A stretch of DNA of 48,612 bases from Marinobacterium halophilum (GTDB lineage: Bacteria > Pseudomonadota > Gammaproteobacteria > Pseudomonadales > Balneatricaceae), in NCBI RefSeq assembly GCF_003014615.1, contig NZ_PYGI01000027.1, positions 1 to 48,612 of the forward strand. Direction: 5' to 3'. The position numbers and the translations under genes were made by a program. Positions 44,487 through 48,612 of the stretch are shown piece after piece; within the stretch, counting starts at the first letter, position 1, and every line of letters starts with the position of its first letter. Below the pieces are notes generated by a model. That model was not told the DNA's origin. It ran no database searches and worked only from the letters and a program-made list of their open reading frames with translations.

Positions 44487-44487
44487 G

Positions 44488-44497
44488 GGAGATCTCC
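44488..44497. promoter_or_regulatory. Palindromic ribosome site shared by two divergent genes
   Basis: GGAGATCTCC is a perfect 10-base palindrome. On the plus strand GGGAG is correctly spaced before the SURF1 TTG start (44498). On the minus strand AGGAG is spaced before the DUF2909 ATG (44486). Confidence 0.7.
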
Positions 44498-45235
44498 TTG
44501 GCAGCTCAATTCAGTAAAGCGGATCCTCGTCGTCGATTCAAATGGTTGTGTTGGGGATTAGGGCTCTTGGTACTGCCCTTGCTGTTGGCGCTGGGGAGTT
44601 GGCAATGGCAGCGGGCCGATCACAAGCGGCTCTGGTTGCAGCAGCTTGAGCAGTCACCAGCCACAACCCCCGACGGCGCGTTGGAGCGGTTGCAGCACAG
44701 TGACTGGGTGCCGGTGAGCTTCGAGATCGAGCTGTTGCCATCGAACGTGTTCCTGCTGGACAACCGGACATGGCAAGGGCGGGTGGGATATGAAGTCATT
44801 GTCCCGATTCGCGTTGATGAAGGGGCCTTGTGGCTCGGTAGCCTGGGTTGGATTGCCGCGCCTGCGCAGCGGGAGCAGTTGCCAGGGTTTGAATTGAAGC
44901 GGCAGTGGTTACCGGTAGAAGGTGTGCTGTCTCGCCCTCTGGTCTCGGTGACGCTGGCTACGACGCAGATTGAAGCGGGCTGGCCGCGACGTATTCAGTC
45001 GCTTGATTTGGAGCAGATTGGGCAGACGCTGGCGGTACCCGTCGAGCCGCTGGTTTTGCATCTTAAAACAGCGATCAGCGATGCCATTCGGCCACGAGAG
45101 CAGATCTACACAGGCATCGCGCCCGAACGTCATGTCGGGTACGCAGTGCAGTGGTTCGGGCTGGCGCTGGCATTATCGGTTTGGCTGATATGGATCGCAC
45201 GACGCGAGTACAGAGGTGAAGCTAATGAAAGGTAA
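44498..45235 (+). CDS. SURF1-family cytochrome c oxidase assembly protein
   Basis: This 245-residue protein has two membrane helices bracketing a periplasmic domain. LALGSWQWQRADHKRLW after the first helix and the final HVGYAVQWFGLALALSVWLI are SURF1 signatures. SURF1 proteins help insert heme a into subunit I. The start codon is TTG, six bases after GGGAG; no ATG or GTG upstream in frame is better. It overlaps the next gene by 11 bases. Confidence 0.88.
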   Translation: MAAQFSKADPRRRFKWLCWGLGLLVLPLLLALGSWQWQRADHKRLWLQQLEQSPATTPDGALERLQHSDWVPVSFEIELLPSNVFLLDNRTWQGRVGYEVIVPIRVDEGALWLGSLGWIAAPAQREQLPGFELKRQWLPVEGVLSRPLVSVTLATTQIEAGWPRRIQSLDLEQIGQTLAVPVEPLVLHLKTAISDAIRPREQIYTGIAPERHVGYAVQWFGLALALSVWLIWIARREYRGEANER

Positions 45236-45665
45236 CAGGACCGTTTTCTGGATGGTGTGGGCTGTGGCGCTGGTACCGTTAGTTGCTGCTGTTCTGGTAT
45301 GGAGTAGTGGGGTCGGCCTTTCGGGCGCAAGTGTAAACCGCGGTGAGCTGGTACAGCCGGTCAAAACACTTGATCAGTGGGGGGGGGACCCCTTGCTGCA
45401 CACCGGGCACTGGTCGCTATTATGGGTGCCGGCGGGGGATTGTGTCGGTGGGTGCAGCGAAGCGATTGAGCGGTTGCGACGCGTGCATGATGCTTTGGGG
45501 CGTGAGGCCGATCGGGTGCGGGTAATGTCTGCCACCGAACTCGCGCCGGGAGTATGGGTTGTGGATCCGTTAGGCAATCTGGTTATGCAGTATCCGCCGA
45601 CTTATGAGGGCCAGGCACTGCTTGGTGATATGCGACGACTGCTCAAAGCTTCGAGGCTGGGATAA
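45225..45665 (+). CDS. Membrane-anchored thioredoxin-fold-like protein with a CxxxC (Sco-like) motif
   Basis: This 146-residue protein has one N-terminal helix (about 8-27) and a periplasmic part containing WVPAGDCVGGCSEAIERL, with Cys73 and Cys77 spaced CxxxC as in Sco copper chaperones, and VWVVDPLGNLVMQYP, the typical late strand-turn. The histidine that completes the Sco copper site is not seen. Proteins at this position in Pseudomonas cox loci are usually listed as hypothetical. No full-length Sco/SenC gene lies downstream here. ATG 45225 follows agagg. It overlaps SURF1 and abuts ctaA. Confidence 0.6.
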   Translation: MKGNRTVFWMVWAVALVPLVAAVLVWSSGVGLSGASVNRGELVQPVKTLDQWGGDPLLHTGHWSLLWVPAGDCVGGCSEAIERLRRVHDALGREADRVRVMSATELAPGVWVVDPLGNLVMQYPPTYEGQALLGDMRRLLKASRLG

Positions 45666-46675
45666 TGCGCCTGCCTCTGCAGCTGGTCACGGCCGCAATA
45701 GGCCTGGCATTGGTTGTGGTAGTACTGGGTGGCTGGACGCGACTGAATGATGCGGGTTTAGGGTGTCCGGACTGGCCCGGTTGTTATGGGACTTGGGTGT
45801 TGCCTGATGATCATGCCGAGTTGGCGGCTGCCCACCCCCACGCGTCGATTGATCTGCGCAAGGGTTGGATCGAGATGGTCCACCGTTATGCCGCCGGTGT
45901 GCTCGGGCTCATGGTGCTGGCGCTGGCAGTATTGGCATACAGGTTGCGTCGGCAGGCGGGGTATCCGGTAAAGCTATCATTCTGTTTGCTGGCGCTGGTG
46001 ATTGCTCAGGGCATATTCGGCATGTGGACAGTGACTCTGCAGTTATTACCGGTCGTGGTGACGATGCATCTTCTGGGAGGGCTTGCCACCCTGACGGCTT
46101 TGGTGCTGCTGCGCCAAAATCTTCGTCGATTGGCATCAGGAAATAATGACGTTGTTCGTTCATCGGCGCACCCCTGGGTCAAGCTAATGCTGGCAGCACT
46201 GTTTCTGCAGTTGGCGCTGGGTGGTTGGACCAGTACCAACTATGCCGGTTGGGCCTGCAGCGACTGGTTGTATTGTCATCAGGATCAACAGGTTGAGTAT
46301 GACTTTGCGCAAGGCCTTAACCCGGTCATGAGTATTGGCCCCAACTATGAAGGCGGCTTGTTGCCAGCGGACGCACGAGCAGCGATTCAGGTGACCCATC
46401 GTGGCGGGGCGATTTTGTTACTGCTGATTTCGCTATTGGGTGCCCGGCAGCTGTGGGGTAAGTCGAAGCTGCGCTGGCCGCTCTGTATTTACGGAGTGTT
46501 GTTACTGGGTCAAATACTACTCGGTTTGGCGAATGTGATCTGGCTGTTGCCGCTGGCACTGGCGGTGGCGCATCACGTGGGAGCCGTTGCACTGCTATTG
46601 GCTCTGTTGACACTGAATGACAAGGCGCGTGTTGCGCCTCGGGAGGTAGACCATGGCTACGTTGTCGCTCACTGA
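45665..46675 (+). CDS. ctaA: Heme A synthase (COX15/CtaA)
   Basis: This 336-residue, eight-helix enzyme oxidises the C8 methyl of heme O to a formyl group. Pairs of heme-ligand histidines sit in EMVHRYAAGVLGLM, TMHLLGGLATL, VTHRGGAILLL and VAHHVGAVALL. GWTRLNDAGLGCPDWPGCYG near the N-terminus is diagnostic. The overlap with ctaB (23 bases) indicates coupled expression. Confidence 0.93.
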   Translation: MRLPLQLVTAAIGLALVVVVLGGWTRLNDAGLGCPDWPGCYGTWVLPDDHAELAAAHPHASIDLRKGWIEMVHRYAAGVLGLMVLALAVLAYRLRRQAGYPVKLSFCLLALVIAQGIFGMWTVTLQLLPVVVTMHLLGGLATLTALVLLRQNLRRLASGNNDVVRSSAHPWVKLMLAALFLQLALGGWTSTNYAGWACSDWLYCHQDQQVEYDFAQGLNPVMSIGPNYEGGLLPADARAAIQVTHRGGAILLLLISLLGARQLWGKSKLRWPLCIYGVLLLGQILLGLANVIWLLPLALAVAHHVGAVALLLALLTLNDKARVAPREVDHGYVVAH

Positions 46676-47558
46676 ATCCGGTGCGGGTTCTGCGTCCTGG
46701 AAAGATTATTTGGCTTTGTGCAAGTTACGTGTTGTGGCAGTCATGTTGCTGACGCTGGTTGTCGGTTTCTGCCTGGCGTCGCCATCAACACCGGATCTGG
46801 TTTTGCTGGTGCTGACCTCTACAGGTGTCGGCCTGGCGGCAGCGTCCGCTGCGGCAATCAATCATGTATTGGATGCTTCTATTGATTGCCGCATGGCGCG
46901 CACTGCGCGCCGACCCTTGCCACAAGGGCGAATTACGGCGCGGAATGCTTTGGCGTTTGCCGCGGTTTTGGGGATTTCCGGAATTGTCTTGCTCGATGTG
47001 GCGGTGAATACATTGACCGCCTGGCTTACTTTGGCTTCCCTTATTGGCTATGCAGTGATCTATACAGCCATACTCAAGCGGGCAACCCCGCAGAATATCG
47101 TGATTGGAGGAGTGGCAGGTGCCGCGCCGCCGTTGCTTGGGTGGACGGCCGTGACCGGTAGTATCGACGCGCAGGGGCTGCTGCTGATGTTGATCATTTT
47201 CGCTTGGACACCACCACATTTCTGGGCATTGTGCATCGCCCGTCGTGATGACTATGCCCGTGCAGGTGTCCCCATGCTGCCTAATACGCATGGTGTTGCC
47301 TACACTGGGGTGCAGATCTTGCTATACACCCTGCTGACTATTGTTGTCACCGCATTACCTTTCGTTATCGGCATGAATGGATGGCTCTATCTGGCAGGGG
47401 GGGTGATTATCAATCTGAGGCTGTTGTACTGGGCGCTAAAACTGAATTTTTCATCTGATGTCAGTGTTCCGATGAAAATGTTTCGTTACAGCATTGTGTA
47501 CATCATGTGGCTGTTTGCCATACTTCTGGTAGACCACTATTGGCATCTCTTCGTATAA
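46653..47558 (+). CDS. ctaB: Protoheme IX farnesyltransferase
   Basis: This 301-residue UbiA-family membrane prenyltransferase makes heme O from heme B and farnesyl diphosphate. It has the first aspartate-rich motif NHVLDASIDCRMARTARRPL and the second ARRDDYARAGVPMLP. With CtaA it supplies heme A to the oxidase. The gene also goes by cyoE. It ends the cox operon. Confidence 0.94.
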   Translation: MATLSLTESGAGSASWKDYLALCKLRVVAVMLLTLVVGFCLASPSTPDLVLLVLTSTGVGLAAASAAAINHVLDASIDCRMARTARRPLPQGRITARNALAFAAVLGISGIVLLDVAVNTLTAWLTLASLIGYAVIYTAILKRATPQNIVIGGVAGAAPPLLGWTAVTGSIDAQGLLLMLIIFAWTPPHFWALCIARRDDYARAGVPMLPNTHGVAYTGVQILLYTLLTIVVTALPFVIGMNGWLYLAGGVIINLRLLYWALKLNFSSDVSVPMKMFRYSIVYIMWLFAILLVDHYWHLFV

Positions 47559-47656
47559 GTTTTCAGGAGATAACTCGATAAGCGAACGGATTCGGGCACG
47601 ACTACAATAACAAGATGTGGCCCGGGCAATACCCGGACTGCAAGGAGGATAGACTT

Positions 47657-48262
47657 ATGTTCCTGCAGCACATGATGGGGGTCTTCTACCATCCGAAACA
47701 GGAGTGGCGCTCCATTCGTAATGAGCACTACTCGGCGATGCATGTATTCCTGGCCCAAATCAGCATACTTGCAGCTATACCGGCAATTTCGTTGTTCATA
47801 GGTACAACCCAGGTTGGCTGGAGTCTTGGAAATTCAGAGTTTGTTAAACTCAGTGTTTCCAGTGCACTTCCTGCTGCCATTGCCTTCTATGTCGCCATGT
47901 GGGCTGCCGTTGGCTTCATCGCGTGGTCGATACACTGGATGGAAAGAACCTATGGTGGCAAAGTCTCCTATGAAGAATGCCTGGTGCTGACCACGTTCAC
48001 AGCTACGCCTTTATTCCTGTCAGGGCTCGCTGGCCTATATCCGATGCTGTGGTTCAATGTCATCGTCGGCATGATTGCACTTACCTACACTATCTACCTG
48101 CTTTATACCGGCGTCCCGGAGATTATGCAGATACCTGAAGATAGAGCGTTCTTTTTCTCTACTTCCATTCTGACCGTAGGTCTTTGCGTACTGGTTGGGT
48201 TGATTGCGACAACCGTTGTTCTGTGGGGAACATTTGTGCCACTCAGCTACACGGGTGGCTGA
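47657..48262 (+). CDS. Yip1-family membrane protein
   Basis: This 201-residue protein has five membrane helices and the start FLQHMMGVFYHPKQEWRSIR typical of bacterial Yip1-domain proteins, whose function is unknown. aaggagg precedes ATG 47657. It is separated from ctaB by 98 bases and probably has its own promoter. A stem-loop follows the stop. Confidence 0.75.
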   Translation: MFLQHMMGVFYHPKQEWRSIRNEHYSAMHVFLAQISILAAIPAISLFIGTTQVGWSLGNSEFVKLSVSSALPAAIAFYVAMWAAVGFIAWSIHWMERTYGGKVSYEECLVLTTFTATPLFLSGLAGLYPMLWFNVIVGMIALTYTIYLLYTGVPEIMQIPEDRAFFFSTSILTVGLCVLVGLIATTVVLWGTFVPLSYTGG

Positions 48263-48277
48263 TAGTAGTATGACAAG

Positions 48278-48301
48278 CAGGCACTTTTCAGGTGCCTGTT
48301 T
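48278..48301 (+). terminator. Terminator after the Yip1 gene
   Basis: CAGGCAC and GTGCCTG form a 7-base stem with a TTTTCAG loop, followed by TTTA, 16 bases past the stop. Confidence 0.7.
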
Positions 48302-48340
48302 ACGTTTTAGCGGTATCTGAAACTTTTTTACAGAAAAGCG

Positions 48341-48368
48341 TTGACTCCCTCGCTGGTGTCTGTAGAAT
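48341..48368 (+). promoter_or_regulatory. Strong promoter P1 (rRNA-type)
   Basis: TTGACT and TAGAAT are spaced 16 bases, followed by TCGCCTC, a GC-rich discriminator typical of stringently controlled rRNA promoters. Confidence 0.75.
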
Positions 48369-48436
48369 TCGCCTCCTCGCTTGAGACGACAGGGTTCGCG
48401 AAACACTGAAGACTCAAATGAGAAGGAAGTAAGTGC

Positions 48437-48466
48437 TTGAAACTGAATAAGTTTCTGATGTAGAAT
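48437..48466 (+). promoter_or_regulatory. Strong promoter P2 (rRNA-type)
   Basis: TTGAAA and TAGAAT are spaced 18 bases, followed by TTGCCTC. The same -10 and discriminator pattern as P1 and P3, with a less good -35. Confidence 0.65.
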
Positions 48467-48536
48467 TTGCCTCCTTGATGTCACCGGTTCGTTGTTGAAG
48501 TGCTCGGCACTGAAACAAAAAAAACGAAAATAAAGG

Positions 48537-48564
48537 TTGACATTGAAATGAGACGCGGTAGAAT
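48537..48564 (+). promoter_or_regulatory. Strong promoter P3 (rRNA-type) with UP element
   Basis: Consensus TTGACA and TAGAAT are spaced 16 bases, followed by ATGCGCCTC. An A-rich block at 48511-48535 (AAACAAAAAAAACG and on) is placed as an UP element that binds the polymerase alpha subunit. The genes transcribed lie beyond the window, most likely 16S rRNA. Confidence 0.8.
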
Positions 48565-48612
48565 ATGCGCCTCGCTTGAGACAACAGGTTCTGCCAAACG
48601 GCAGCGTTGTTC

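Overview
The window reads as chromosomal DNA of a gammaproteobacterium, probably a marine relative of Pseudomonas/Oceanospirillales. The reasons are moderately high GC, the gene order ilvI-ilvH...ilvC...pssA-msrP-msrQ and coxB-coxA-ctaG-coxC-DUF2909-SURF1-ctaA-ctaB (both orders familiar to me from Pseudomonas), an OsmC-YcaO fusion, and a putrescine potFGHI locus. The species cannot be fixed from sequence alone.

Region 1 (1-12.5 kb) is accessory. It starts with an orphan integron-type cassette encoding a GIY-YIG nuclease-like protein. An iron-handling group follows (ferric-reductase-like flavocytochrome, DUF2271 protein, VIT-type metal transporter). Then come a NERD/zinc-finger protein, an oleate hydratase with an altered catalytic motif, a lipoprotein, a spermidine-synthase-like methyltransferase-fold protein, and a divergent VOC dioxygenase-like/LysR pair. 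It closes with a low-GC two-gene patch and a broken IS5-type element.

Region 2 (12.6-22.9 kb) holds OsmC-YcaO, a short CDF transporter, a cupin, an envelope group (large lipoprotein, a 103-residue fragment behind an in-frame TGA, a MORN-repeat protein), a CheY-like regulator, a small lipoprotein, rlmJ and a short unknown gene.

Region 3 (23.3-39.8 kb) is a branched-chain amino-acid/phospholipid/methionine-sulfoxide backbone opened by two inserts. ilvI-ilvH is separated from ilvY/ilvC by potFGHI, a Tat-exported dienelactone hydrolase-like protein and an SLC13/TrkA-C transporter. ilvC is separated from pssA-msrP-msrQ by three tandem single-domain protoglobin-like genes. The globin array is my best candidate for an undescribed system.

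Region 4 (39.8-48.6 kb) is the aa3/caa3 cytochrome c oxidase locus with its assembly and heme A genes. It has a tiny divergent DUF2909 gene that shares a palindromic Shine-Dalgarno with SURF1, and a minimal CxxxC (Sco-like) membrane protein. A Yip1-family gene follows, and the window ends in three tandem strong promoters typical of an rRNA operon whose genes lie beyond the edge.
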